In this document: in pieces, positions 1 through 11,206 of the stretch
Layout: each line of letters starts with the position of its first letter
How positions within the stretch are numbered: position 1 is the stretch's first letter
Assembly (NCBI RefSeq): GCF_002847825.1
Contig: NZ_PKIZ01000018.1
Span: 1-59,765, forward strand
From: Kytococcus schroeteri
GTDB lineage: Bacteria; Actinomycetota; Actinomycetes; Actinomycetales; Dermatophilaceae
Length of the DNA: 59,765 nt
Reading direction: 5' to 3'
Made by a program: the position numbers and the translations under genes
The notes under the pieces: generated by a model
Database searches by the model: none
Seen by the model: the letters and a program-made list of their open reading frames with translations, nothing else
Told to the model about the DNA's origin: nothing

Positions 1-1
1 C

Positions 2-100
2 CACCCCGACGGCACACGGACCATCACCTACCACCCACGACGACCCGGACAACCATGGAGGACGGACACCCCACCCCGAGTGTCAGAATGGGCGCCATGA
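2..100 (+). CDS. Possible 3' end of an upstream gene (cut by window edge)
   Basis: An open frame runs in from the left edge and stops at a TGA that overlaps the trpS ATG (ATGA), a typical translational-coupling arrangement. It gives only about 32 residues, rich in Pro, Arg and Thr, with no motif I recognise. Against it, many codons end in A, unlike the strong G/C third-position bias of the other genes here. It may be the low-complexity tail of a real gene or chance. Confidence 0.25.
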   Translation, partial: HPDGTRTITYHPRRPGQPWRTDTPPRVSEWAP

Positions 101-1140
101 GCGCTGACGTCCCCACCGGTTTCCAGCACGCCGGCACCCCGCGGGTGTTCTCCGGCATGCAGCCCACCTCCGACTCGCTGCACCTGGGCAACTACCTCGG
201 CGCGTTGTCGCAGTGGGGGCCGATGCAGGACGGCCACGAGGCGGTCTTCTGCGTGGTGGACCTGCACGCGGTGACCGTGCCCATGGACCCGGCCCTGCTG
301 CGCGAGCGCACCCGTCGTACCGCGGCACAGTTCATGGCCGGCGGCGTGGACCCGGAGCGTTCCGTGCTGTTCGTGCAGTCCCACGTGCCCGAGCACGCCG
401 AGCTGGCGTGGCTGCTCAACTGCATCACCGGCTTCGGCGAGGCCAGCCGCATGACGCAGTTCAAGGACAAGGCCGCCAAGCAGGAGGCCGGCAACGTCTC
501 GGTGGGACTGTTCACCTATCCGATGCTCATGGCCGCCGACATCCTGCTCTACGACACCTCCTTGGTGCCGGTGGGCGACGACCAGGTGCAGCACGTGGAG
601 CTCACCCGCGACCTCGCCCAGCGGTTCAACCACCGCTTCGGCGACACCTTCGTGGTGCCGGAGTACCGGGTGACCAAGGAGTCCGCGCGGGTCATGGACC
701 TGCAGGAGCCCACGAACAAGATGAGCAAGTCGGCCAGCTCCGACAAGGGCGTCATCTGGCTGCTCGAGGAGGCGAAGGCCTCCACCAAGAAGCTCAAGTC
801 GGCCGTCACCGACAACGACGCGGTGATCGCCTACGACCAGGAGGCCAAGCCGGGCGTCACCAACCTGCTGAACATCCACGCGGTCGCCTCCGGGGAGAGC
901 GTGGAGACGCTGCTGGCCCGCTTCGAGGGTCAGGGTTACGGCGCGCTCAAGGTCTCCACGGCCGAGGCGGTGGAGGCGCTGCTGGCCCCGGCCCGCGAGC
1001 GTGCCGCCGAGCTGCTGGCCGACCCGGCCGAGCTCGACCGCATCCTGGCCCGTGGCTCCGAGAAGGCCCGAGCCATGGCCGCCCCGGTCATGGACCGGGC
1101 CCGAGAGGCGATGGGCTTCCTCCCGGTCGGACGGGACTGA
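97..1140 (+). CDS. trpS: Tryptophanyl-tRNA synthetase
   Basis: Class I aminoacyl-tRNA synthetase that charges tRNA-Trp in the cytoplasm. The N-terminus has [19 protein letters not shown], containing the HIGH-like motif (HLGN), and NKMSKSAS at about residues 207-214 is the KMSKS loop. At 347 residues it is close to the usual length for bacterial TrpS. I chose the ATG at 97 because the protein then begins just before the conserved [10 protein letters not shown] stretch. An in-frame ATG at 55 would add 14 unlike residues. A 2'-5' RNA ligase-like gene follows after 10 bp, probably in the same transcript. Identification is firm from the motifs; the start is less certain. Confidence 0.96.
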   Translation: MSADVPTGFQHAGTPRVFSGMQPTSDSLHLGNYLGALSQWGPMQDGHEAVFCVVDLHAVTVPMDPALLRERTRRTAAQFMAGGVDPERSVLFVQSHVPEHAELAWLLNCITGFGEASRMTQFKDKAAKQEAGNVSVGLFTYPMLMAADILLYDTSLVPVGDDQVQHVELTRDLAQRFNHRFGDTFVVPEYRVTKESARVMDLQEPTNKMSKSASSDKGVIWLLEEAKASTKKLKSAVTDNDAVIAYDQEAKPGVTNLLNIHAVASGESVETLLARFEGQGYGALKVSTAEAVEALLAPARERAAELLADPAELDRILARGSEKARAMAAPVMDRAREAMGFLPVGRD

Positions 1141-1150
1141 GGACTCTCCC

Positions 1151-1684
1151 GTGACGATGGACATCGGCGTCGCCATCCCGGTCCCCGCGCCCTGGGCGGA
1201 CGAGGTCCGTCGGGTGCGGATGGCCGTCGGGGACGAGCAGGCCCGGTCCATCCCCACGCACATCACCCTCATGCCGCCGCTGACGATGGCGCGCGACGTG
1301 CGCTCGCTGGTGGCCGACCACCTGTCGGCGGCCGCCGCCGCGGTGCGGCCGTTCGTGGTGGAACTGCGGGGCACCGAGACCTTCCGGCCGGTCTCCCAGG
1401 TGGTCTACGCGCCGCTGGTGCAGGGTGCCGAGGAGTGCGCCGCCCTGGAGCGTCACGTGCACGCCGGTCCGCTGGCCATGGAGCTGCCCTTCCCGTACCA
1501 CCCGCACGTCACCCTCGCCCAGAACGTGCCGGCCGGGTCGCTCGACCGGGCCATGCAGGAGATGGCGGACTTCGCGGCGACGTTCACGGTGGACCACTTC
1601 ACGCGCTACGTGTCGGGGCCGGACGGCGTGTGGCGCCCGCTGGACTCCTGGGAGCTCGGCACGGGGGAGTGCCGCGAGCTCTGA
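1151..1684 (+). CDS. 2'-5' RNA ligase / cyclic phosphodiesterase family protein
   Basis: Member of the 2H phosphoesterase superfamily. The two hallmark HxT motifs are visible: HITL in PTHITLMPPL near the N-terminus, and HVTL in HPHVTLAQNV in the second half. These histidines form the active site that acts on 2',5' or cyclic phosphodiester bonds in RNA or nucleotides. The true substrate cannot be read from sequence. Length is 177 residues with the GTG start at 1151, which has GAGGA seven bases upstream. An ATG two codons later is also possible. It lies 10 bp after trpS, so co-transcription is likely and would link it to tRNA or RNA metabolism by context only. Confidence 0.85.
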   Translation: MTMDIGVAIPVPAPWADEVRRVRMAVGDEQARSIPTHITLMPPLTMARDVRSLVADHLSAAAAAVRPFVVELRGTETFRPVSQVVYAPLVQGAEECAALERHVHAGPLAMELPFPYHPHVTLAQNVPAGSLDRAMQEMADFAATFTVDHFTRYVSGPDGVWRPLDSWELGTGECREL

Positions 1685-1767
1685 GTTCGCCCTGTCACGC
1701 CCCCTGGGCCTCGCCCGGCCTCGTCCTGTCGCGCCCGGCCGTGGTGGTAGCGGCGGGCCAGCTCTCC

Positions 1768-2934
1768 TCAGAGCACCCGGCGCCCGGCGGCGTGCAGCGG
1801 GATGACCTGCTCGTAGTACTCGATGAGGCGGTCCACCATCGCGCTCCAGGAGCGGCCCTCCACGGCGGTGCGGCCGGCGACGCCCATGCGCTCACGCTCC
1901 TGCGCCGCCCCCGGCGCGGTGACGAGGCGCTCCACGCACTCGCGCAGCGACCCGGCCCGGTCCGGGTCGAAGAGGTAGCCCGTCCCCCCGTGGTCGATGA
2001 GGTCCAGGGGGCCGCCCCGCGCCGGCGCGATGACGGGCAGCCCGGCCGCGGCGCCCTCCTGCAGCGTCTGCCCGAAGGTCTCGCGCGTGCCGGCGTGCAC
2101 GAACAGGTCGAAGGACGCGTACGCGTCGGCCAGCTCCTCGCCCTCCATGCGGCCGAGGAAGGCCGCGGTGGGGAACTGGTGGGCCAGCGGGTCGCGGCTC
2201 GGGCCGTCGCCCACGAACACCAGCCGGGCGCCGGGCAGGTCGGCCAGCTCCAGGAAGCGGTGCAGCTCCTTCTCCGGGGCCAGGCGCCCCACGTAGCCCA
2301 GCAGCACCTCACCGTGCGGCGACAGCTCGGCCTTGAGGCGGCGCACCGCGTCGGTCTGCTTGCGGTCGGGGTGGAAGAGCTTGGCGTCCACCCCGCGCCC
2401 CCACAGGGCGGTCCGCGGGATGTCGTGCTCGCGCAGGTCGGTCAGCGCCGCCTGCGAGGGGGCCAGAGTGAGGTCGGCCTGAGCGTGGATGCGGCGGATC
2501 CACCGCCACGCCGCGTTGGCCGCGATGTGGCCGGCCGGCCCGGAGTGCTGGCGGATGTAGCTGGGCATGTCGGTCTGGTAGATGGCCACCGTGGGCACCC
2601 GCAGCTGGCGGGCCACCGAGAGGGCGTTGACGCCGAGCACGAAGGGGGAGGCGATGTGGGCCACGTCCGGCTTGAAGCCGCGGAACACCGCCTCGGTGTC
2701 GTAACCGGGCATGCCCACGCGGAACTTGCGCACCGGCACCGAGGCCACCGGGTGCACGGGGAAGCCCGCGTAGGTGGTGGGCACCTGGTCCTCGGGGGCC
2801 AGGGTGGAGGAGCGCGGGCAGACCACCGCGGCCTCGTGGCCCTTGTCGGCCAGGCACTCGAGCACCTTGCAGACGCTCGTGGTGACCCCGTTCAGCTGGG
2901 GCAGGAAGGACTCGGTGACGATGGCGACGCGCAC
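1768..2934 (-). CDS. Glycosyltransferase family 4, mannosyltransferase-like
   Basis: GT-B fold glycosyltransferase of about 388 residues. The N-terminus RVAIVTESFLPQLNGVT is typical of GDP-mannose-dependent mannosyltransferases of the PimB/MgtA group, and the C-terminal half has the GT4 donor-binding stretch ETFGQTLQEGAAAGLPV with the paired glutamates. Such enzymes add mannose to lipid or glycolipid acceptors at the cytoplasmic membrane. The divergent neighbour is the GDP-mannose-forming enzyme ManC, which supports GDP-mannose as donor (inference). Start: GTG at 2934 gives the usual RVAIVTE beginning; GTG at 2943 or ATG at 2979 are alternatives. A CACCGT sequence seven bases upstream of 2934 could be a -10 box. 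Confidence 0.88.
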   Translation of the reverse strand: MRVAIVTESFLPQLNGVTTSVCKVLECLADKGHEAAVVCPRSSTLAPEDQVPTTYAGFPVHPVASVPVRKFRVGMPGYDTEAVFRGFKPDVAHIASPFVLGVNALSVARQLRVPTVAIYQTDMPSYIRQHSGPAGHIAANAAWRWIRRIHAQADLTLAPSQAALTDLREHDIPRTALWGRGVDAKLFHPDRKQTDAVRRLKAELSPHGEVLLGYVGRLAPEKELHRFLELADLPGARLVFVGDGPSRDPLAHQFPTAAFLGRMEGEELADAYASFDLFVHAGTRETFGQTLQEGAAAGLPVIAPARGGPLDLIDHGGTGYLFDPDRAGSLRECVERLVTAPGAAQERERMGVAGRTAVEGRSWSAMVDRLIEYYEQVIPLHAAGRRVL

Positions 2935-2985
2935 GCTGGTCACGGTGCCCGGCGCGGGCCGCGTTGTCCACTGCGGCACGCCGGA

Positions 2986-2991
2986 TAGGGT
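2986..2991 (+). promoter_or_regulatory. -10 box of manC (near-leaderless)
   Basis: TAGGGT lies 8 nt upstream of the manC ATG, matching the TAnnnT pattern seen before many genes in this window. No clear -35 is visible. Confidence 0.5.
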
Positions 2992-2999
2992 TCGGCCTC

Positions 3000-4148
3000 A
3001 TGAGCACCGGCACCGCCAACCAGGGCATCGACGGCTTCTGGGGCATCGTCCCCGCCGGGGGATCGGGGACCCGCCTGTGGCCGGTCTCCCGGTCCTCGGC
3101 CCCCAAGTTCCTGCAGGACATGACCGGGGAGGGCCGGTCCATGCTGCAGGCCACCCTCGACCGGCTGCGGCCGCTCACCGGGGACCGCATCGCCATCGTC
3201 ACCGGGTCGGCGCACTCGGACAAGGTGCGGGAGCAGGTGACCGGCGAGGCCCTCGGCGGTGGCGTGCCCGGCCTGGGTGCCGACGGCCTGGTGGTGGAGC
3301 CGCAGCCGCGCGAGTCGATGCCGGCCATCGGGCTGGCCGCGGCGATCATCGCCCGCCACGACCCGGGGGCCGTCATCGGCTCCTTCGCCGCCGACCACCT
3401 GGTGGGCGACGAGGACACCTTTCGTGCCTGCGTGGCCGAGGCCGTGGCCGTGGCGCGCACCGGCAAGCTGGTGACCATCGGCATCGAGCCCACCCGCCCG
3501 GCCACCGGCTTCGGCTACATCCGGCTGGGGGAGGCCCTCGACGTGCCCGGCGCCCCCTCGGCCCACGCGGTCCGGGCCTTCCACGAGAAGCCGCACGCCG
3601 CCCGCGCCGAGGCCTTCCTGGCCGAGGGCGGCTACCGCTGGAACGCCGGCATGTTCGTGGTGAAGGCCACCGTGCTGCTGGAGCTGCTGGGCCGCAACCA
3701 CCCGGACATGGTGGAGACGCTCACCACCATCGCCGCCGACGACGACCTGCGCCGACTGGACGACCTGTGGGCGCCGATCACCAAGATCGCCATCGACCAC
3801 GCGGTCGCCGAGCCGGCCGCCGCCACCGGCGACGTGGCCTGCGTGCCGGGGGACTTCCCGTGGGACGACGTGGGCGACTTCGGCTCCCTGGGTGCCGTGC
3901 TCGGCCGCCTGGGTGCGGGCAAGGAGGTGGACGGCCTGGTGACCACCGGCGCCGGCGAGGTGGTGGGCGAGGACGCCAGCGGGTTCGTCATGACCTCCAA
4001 GGGCCGCACCGTGGTGACCATGGGCCTGGACGACGTGGTGGTGGTGGACACCCCCGACGCGGTGCTCGTGACCACCCGGGAGCGCGCGCAGGACGTCAAG
4101 GGCATCGTCGCCCGCCTCAACGAGCTGGGCCGCGAGGACCTCACGTGA
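3000..4148 (+). CDS. manC: Mannose-1-phosphate guanylyltransferase
   Basis: Makes GDP-mannose from mannose-1-phosphate and GTP in the cytoplasm, feeding mannosylated lipids and glycans. The nucleotidyltransferase signature GGSGTRLWPVSR sits near residue 20, and FHEKP followed by WNAGMF is the usual substrate-binding region of this family. At 382 residues it has only the guanylyltransferase part and lacks the isomerase domain of bifunctional ManC/AlgA proteins. The ATG at 3000 is preceded by a TAGGGT -10 box, so the mRNA leader is very short. It is divergent from a mannosyltransferase gene, and its stop overlaps the pyrD start (GTGA), so the two are translated together. Confidence 0.95.
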   Translation: MSTGTANQGIDGFWGIVPAGGSGTRLWPVSRSSAPKFLQDMTGEGRSMLQATLDRLRPLTGDRIAIVTGSAHSDKVREQVTGEALGGGVPGLGADGLVVEPQPRESMPAIGLAAAIIARHDPGAVIGSFAADHLVGDEDTFRACVAEAVAVARTGKLVTIGIEPTRPATGFGYIRLGEALDVPGAPSAHAVRAFHEKPHAARAEAFLAEGGYRWNAGMFVVKATVLLELLGRNHPDMVETLTTIAADDDLRRLDDLWAPITKIAIDHAVAEPAAATGDVACVPGDFPWDDVGDFGSLGAVLGRLGAGKEVDGLVTTGAGEVVGEDASGFVMTSKGRTVVTMGLDDVVVVDTPDAVLVTTRERAQDVKGIVARLNELGREDLT

Positions 4149-5248
4149 CCGCGCGCGAGGCCGTGCTCACCACCGGTTGGGAGCGCGTGGTCCGCCCCGT
4201 GCTCTTCGGGCTCGGCGGGGGCGATGCGGAGACCGCCCACCACACGACGCTGCAGTGGTCGGCCGCGCTGCAGGGTGTGCCCGGCGCGATGACCGCGCTC
4301 GCGGCGGTGACCGGCGGCATCGCCCCGGGGCGCACGGTGCGCCCCGGCGAGGGCGTGACGGTGGCCGGCATCACCTTCCCGCACCGCGTCGGCCTGGCGG
4401 CCGGGGCGGACAAGGAGGGCACCGCACTGCTGGCTTGGCAGGCCCTGGGCCTGGGCCACGTGGAGCTGGGCACGGTCACCCCGCGCCCGCAGCCGGGCAA
4501 CCCCCGGCCGCGCATGCACCGCCTGCCCGCCAGCGGCGCGGTGATCAACTCCATGGGCTTCCCCAACGCCGGGGTGCACTCCGCGGTGCTGCGGCTGCGC
4601 GAGGCCCGCGCGGCCGGCCTGACCATCCCGGTGGGCCTGAGCATCGGCAAGAACAAGGACACCCCGCTGGAGTCCGCCCTGGAGGACTACGCCACCTGCG
4701 TGCGCGTGGCCGCCGGCCTGCCGGACTACCTGGCGGTGAACATCTCCTCGCCCAACACCCCGGGCCTGCGCGGGCTGCAGGACCCCGAGCCGCTGGAGCG
4801 CCTGCTGGCCGGCGTGGTGCAGGCGGAGGCCGACCGAGCCCGTGCCGCAGGCACCGCCTCGGTCCCGGTGTTCTGCAAGGTGGCCCCGGACATGGACGAC
4901 GAGGCGCTCGCCGGCGCCACCCGCATCGCGCGTGAGGCGGGGGTGGCCGGCATGGTGGCCACCAACACGACCCTGGCGCGCACGGGCCTGGCCCCGCAGG
5001 ACGCCGCCTGGGTGTCCGCTGAGCAGCCGCCCGGTGGTCTCTCCGGGGCGCCGCTCACCGCGCGGGCCCGGGAGGCCGTGGCGGTGGTGGCCGGCGCGAG
5101 CGACCTGCCCGTCATCGGGGTGGGCGGTGTGATGACGCCCGCCGACGCGGTGGCCCTGCGCGAGGCCGGTGCGGCGCTGGTGCAGGTCTACTCGGGCTTC
5201 GTCTTCGCCGGGCCCGCCCTCGTGGCCGGCGCCGCCGCGCGCGCCTGA
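4145..5248 (+). CDS. pyrD: Dihydroorotate dehydrogenase (quinone), class 2
   Basis: Flavoprotein of pyrimidine synthesis that oxidises dihydroorotate to orotate and passes electrons to membrane quinone. It has the class 2 features: an N-terminal extension before the barrel (residues 1-50), GLAAGADKEG, NISSPNTPGLRGLQ with the catalytic serine region, and VGVGGV / YSGF for FMN phosphate binding near the C-terminus. Length is 367 residues. The GTG start at 4145 overlaps the manC stop, implying translational coupling of a sugar-nucleotide gene with a pyrimidine gene. The nucleoside import operon begins 85 bp downstream. Confidence 0.96.
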   Translation: MTAREAVLTTGWERVVRPVLFGLGGGDAETAHHTTLQWSAALQGVPGAMTALAAVTGGIAPGRTVRPGEGVTVAGITFPHRVGLAAGADKEGTALLAWQALGLGHVELGTVTPRPQPGNPRPRMHRLPASGAVINSMGFPNAGVHSAVLRLREARAAGLTIPVGLSIGKNKDTPLESALEDYATCVRVAAGLPDYLAVNISSPNTPGLRGLQDPEPLERLLAGVVQAEADRARAAGTASVPVFCKVAPDMDDEALAGATRIAREAGVAGMVATNTTLARTGLAPQDAAWVSAEQPPGGLSGAPLTARAREAVAVVAGASDLPVIGVGGVMTPADAVALREAGAALVQVYSGFVFAGPALVAGAAARA

Positions 5249-5333
5249 GAAGGAACCCGTCGAGGGGCGCCCGGGCGCGTACCATGTGCGCCGTGTCACG
5301 CCTGGGTGGCACAGCCACTCAGCAGGAGTTGAC

Positions 5334-6449
5334 ATGCGCATTTCGATGAAGATCGCCGGCGTCCTCGCGGCCGCTTCCCTCGCCCTGACGGCCTGTGGCG
5401 AGGCCCCGGAGGAGGGCGGCTCGGAGTCCGGCAAGGGCTCCGGCAGCGGCGCGCCCGCGGAGGACGTGAACAAGGACTACAAGGCCTGCATGGTCTCGGA
5501 CTCCGGTGGCTTCGACGACCAGTCCTTCAACCAGACCTCCTACGAGGGCCTCAAGCGCGCCGAGGAGGAGCTGGGCATCCAGACCGCCAAGGTGGAGTCC
5601 TCCAGCGAGGCCGACTTCGCCCCCAACGTGGACACCCTGGTCAACCAGCAGGGCTGCAACATGGTGATCGGCGTGGGTTTCATGCTCGAGGACACCATCC
5701 AGGAGGCCGCCAAGCAGCACTCCGACGTGGACTTCGCTCTCGTGGACTCCGCCCTGGCCGACGGCAACAAGCCGGCCACCGCCGAGAACGTGCGCCCGCT
5801 GCTGTTCAACACCGCCGAGGCCGCCTTCCTGGGTGGCTACCTGGCCGCCGGCATGAGCGAGTCCGGCAAGGTCGCCACCTTCGGCGGCATGCAGATCCCC
5901 TCGGTGTCGGTCTTCATGGACGGCTTCGCCGACGGTGTGGCCGAGTACAACAAGGCCAAGGGCAAGGACGTCAAGCTGCTGGGCTGGGACAAGAAGGCCC
6001 AGAAGGGCTCCTTCTCCGGCGACTTCGAGAACATCGGCCAGGGCAAGACCCTCACCGAGCAGTTCCTCGCCCAGGGCGTGGACGTCGTGATGCCGGTGGC
6101 CGGCCCCGTGGGCTCCGGTGCGGCGCAGGCCGTGGAGGGCAAGGACGGCGCCAAGCTGGTCTGGGTCGACACCGACGGCTACGAGTCCACCGAGTACGGC
6201 AAGGTCATGCTCACCTCGGTCATCAAGGAGATGGACCAGGCCGTGTTCGACGCCGTGCAGCAGGGCGCCACCGGCAAGTTCGACAACAAGCCGTACGTGG
6301 GCACGCTCGAGAACGAGGGCGTGGGCCTGGCCCCCTTCCACGACTTCGAGGGCAAGGTTCCCGAGGAGCTCTCCAAGGAGGTCGACGCCCTGCGCGCGAA
6401 GATCGTCTCCGGCGAGCTCAAGGTGACCTCCGAGAACACCCCGAAGTGA
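5334..6449 (+). CDS. BMP-family nucleoside-binding lipoprotein of ABC importer
   Basis: Extracellular substrate-binding protein of the Bmp/Med/PnrA family, whose characterised members bind nucleosides. The N-terminal signal ends in the lipobox LTAC (Cys at about residue 18), followed by a Gly/Ser/Glu linker, so it is a membrane-anchored lipoprotein. The family stretch GGFDDQSFNQTSYEGLKRA follows the linker. Length is 371 residues. The ATG at 5334 has AGGAG five bases upstream, and TACCAT at 5280 may be its -10 box. An ATPase, two permeases and cytidine deaminase follow in the same direction, which makes nucleosides the most likely ligand. Confidence 0.93.
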   Translation: MRISMKIAGVLAAASLALTACGEAPEEGGSESGKGSGSGAPAEDVNKDYKACMVSDSGGFDDQSFNQTSYEGLKRAEEELGIQTAKVESSSEADFAPNVDTLVNQQGCNMVIGVGFMLEDTIQEAAKQHSDVDFALVDSALADGNKPATAENVRPLLFNTAEAAFLGGYLAAGMSESGKVATFGGMQIPSVSVFMDGFADGVAEYNKAKGKDVKLLGWDKKAQKGSFSGDFENIGQGKTLTEQFLAQGVDVVMPVAGPVGSGAAQAVEGKDGAKLVWVDTDGYESTEYGKVMLTSVIKEMDQAVFDAVQQGATGKFDNKPYVGTLENEGVGLAPFHDFEGKVPEELSKEVDALRAKIVSGELKVTSENTPK

Positions 6450-6450
6450 C

Positions 6451-6467
6451 CCCGGGCGGCACCCGGG
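6451..6467 (+). terminator. Short hairpin between binding-protein and ATPase genes
   Basis: CCCGGG, five bases, CCCGGG forms a small GC hairpin just after the lipoprotein stop. In importer operons such a hairpin often protects the mRNA 3' end or weakly terminates, giving more binding protein than membrane subunits. The role here is inferred. Confidence 0.35.
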
Positions 6468-6492
6468 TCCGCACGGACGACAGGACACCTGC

Positions 6493-9313
<2,821 letters not shown>

Positions 9314-9317
<4 letters not shown>

Positions 9318-10645
9318 GCACCGCCCTGAGCGCCGCCGAGAGCACCCCGGCACCGCGCCCCACCGGCAGCGAGGGCGCCGACCAGCCGGTCGTTCTGCCC
9401 CGCACCTCCGCCAAGCCCCGATGGGGGGTGGTCGCGGTCTACCTGCTGGGCCTGCTGCTGGCCTGGGGCGTGTTCGTGCTGCGCAGCCCGTCCGGTGCGC
9501 AGACCTCCTTCCGCTTCAGCAGCGCCGGGGCGTTCTTCGACCTCCCCGACCTCACGCTGCCCACGCTGCCGACCGCCATCGGCCTGGCGGTGCTGTTCAC
9601 GGCCGTCACCGCGTGGGCGGTGCTGCGCCGCGGACACCTGCCGGCCTGGGCCCACGTGCTCGGTGGTCTGGCCTTCATCGCCACCACGCTGGTGTGGGCC
9701 GCGGCCGGCACCGGGTCGGTGGTGCCGGTGGTCTCCCTGCTGGCCGGTGCGCTGGCGCTCTCGGTGCCGCTGATCTTCGGCGCCATGAGCGGCATCCTGT
9801 GCGAGCGCTCGGGCATCATCAACATCGCCATCGAGGGCCAGCTGCTCTTCGGGGCCTTCGCCGCGGCCGTGGTGGCCTCGCTGGCGGCCAACGCGTGGCT
9901 GGGCCTGCTGGCCGCCCCGGTGGCCGGAGCCCTCGTGGGTGCGCTGCTGGTGCTCTTCGCGGTGGTCTTCCGGGTCGACCAGATCATCGTGGGCGTGGTG
10001 CTCAACACCTTGGTGCTGGGCCTCACGGGCTTCCTGTTCTCGTCGCTGCTCACGCAGGACCGTGAGCTGTGGAACAGCCGTCAGGCGCTGCCGCAGCTGC
10101 CGGTCCCGGTGCTGTCCAAGATCCCCGTCATCGGGCCGGTGCTCTTCGACCAGACCATCCTCGTGTACCTCATGTACGTGGTGGTGGCGGTGCTGCACGT
10201 CATGCTCTTCCGCTCCACCTGGGGCCTGCGCACCCGCGCGGTGGGGGAGCACCCCAAGGCCGCCGACACCGTCGGTGTGGACGTCAACCGCCTCCGTGTG
10301 GTGAACACCCTCATCGGTGGCGCCGTGGCGGGCCTGGGTGGTGCCTTCTTCACCATCGGCGCCGGCCTGGCCTTCGGGCGCGACATGTCCGCCGGCAACG
10401 GCTTCATCGCCCTAGCGGCCATGATCCTGGGCCGTTGGAGCCCCAAGGGCGCCGTGGTGGCCGCGCTGCTGTTCGGCTTCACCAAGAACCTGGGCAACGT
10501 GCTGAGCTCCATCGGCTCCCCGCTGCCCACCGACCTGCTGCTGATGCTGCCCTACCTGGTGACGATCGTCGCCGTGGCCGGCCTGGTGGGCCGCGTGCGC
10601 CCGCCGGCCGCCGAGGGCACGCCCTACGTCAAGGGCCAGGCGTGA
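9314..10645 (+). CDS. Nucleoside ABC importer permease 2
   Basis: Second permease of the same family, 443 residues, with a soluble N-terminus of about 35 residues and many hydrophobic segments. The motif CERSGIINIAIEGQLLFGA is the counterpart of GLFNIGAQGQ in permease 1, and VDQIIVGVVLN corresponds to the coupling-helix region. The two permeases are expected to form a heterodimer with the double-NBD ATPase. The start ATG overlaps the previous stop, and the stop overlaps the GTG start of cytidine deaminase (GTGA), tying uptake to the first catabolic step. Confidence 0.92.
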
Positions 10646-11067
10646 GCGAGGAGCCGGAGGTGGCTGCCGCCGGCGGTGACGGCGTCGACTGGGACGCCCT
10701 GCTGGAGGCGGCTCGGTCGGCCATGCGGCGCGCGTACGCGCCGTACTCCGGGTACCCGGTCGGTGCCGCGGGCCTGGCCGACGACGGCCGGGTCGTCTCG
10801 GGCTGCAACGTGGAGAACGCCGGCTACGGCGTCACCCTGTGCGCCGAGTGCGGCATGGTGAGCCAGCTGGTGGCCACCGGGGGAGGGCGTCTGGTGGCCG
10901 TGGCGTGCGTGCAGCGCGAGGAGCTCGTGGTGATGCCCTGCGGGCGGTGCCGCCAGCTGCTCGTGGAGCACGGCGGCGGCGAGTGCCTGGTCATGGCGCC
11001 GGACGGCCGCCCCCGCACGGTGGCCGAGCTGGTGCCGCTGGCCTTCGGGGCCGACGACCTCGCCTGA
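10642..11067 (+). CDS. cdd: Cytidine deaminase
   Basis: Zinc enzyme that deaminates cytidine and deoxycytidine to uridine and deoxyuridine. The tetrameric, small form is indicated by 141 residues. Zinc ligands are visible as C67 in CAE (with E69 the proton shuttle) and C100 and C103 in PCGRC. SGCNVENAGYG is the ribose-binding stretch. It is the last gene of the nucleoside import operon and overlaps permease 2 by GTGA, so imported cytidine would be deaminated at once. The products feed the thymidine/deoxyuridine phosphorylase encoded 2 kb downstream. Confidence 0.96.
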   Translation: MSEEPEVAAAGGDGVDWDALLEAARSAMRRAYAPYSGYPVGAAGLADDGRVVSGCNVENAGYGVTLCAECGMVSQLVATGGGRLVAVACVQREELVVMPCGRCRQLLVEHGGGECLVMAPDGRPRTVAELVPLAFGADDLA

Positions 11068-11206
11068 GCCGGGGGCGCCCGGGACCGGATGGGTGGCGGG
11101 TTCGGCCGGTCACGGTTGCACAACGATCCGCGCCAACCATTGGCCCCTGCCGCGCCCGCGGCCATGATTCCCTCGACAGTTCTCCCTACGAACATCGAGG
11201 TCAGCG

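Noticed and set aside
28..1374. Long minus-strand open frame over trpS
   Set aside because: It is a shadow of trpS; such frames are common at this GC content, and the protein is low-complexity with no family motif.
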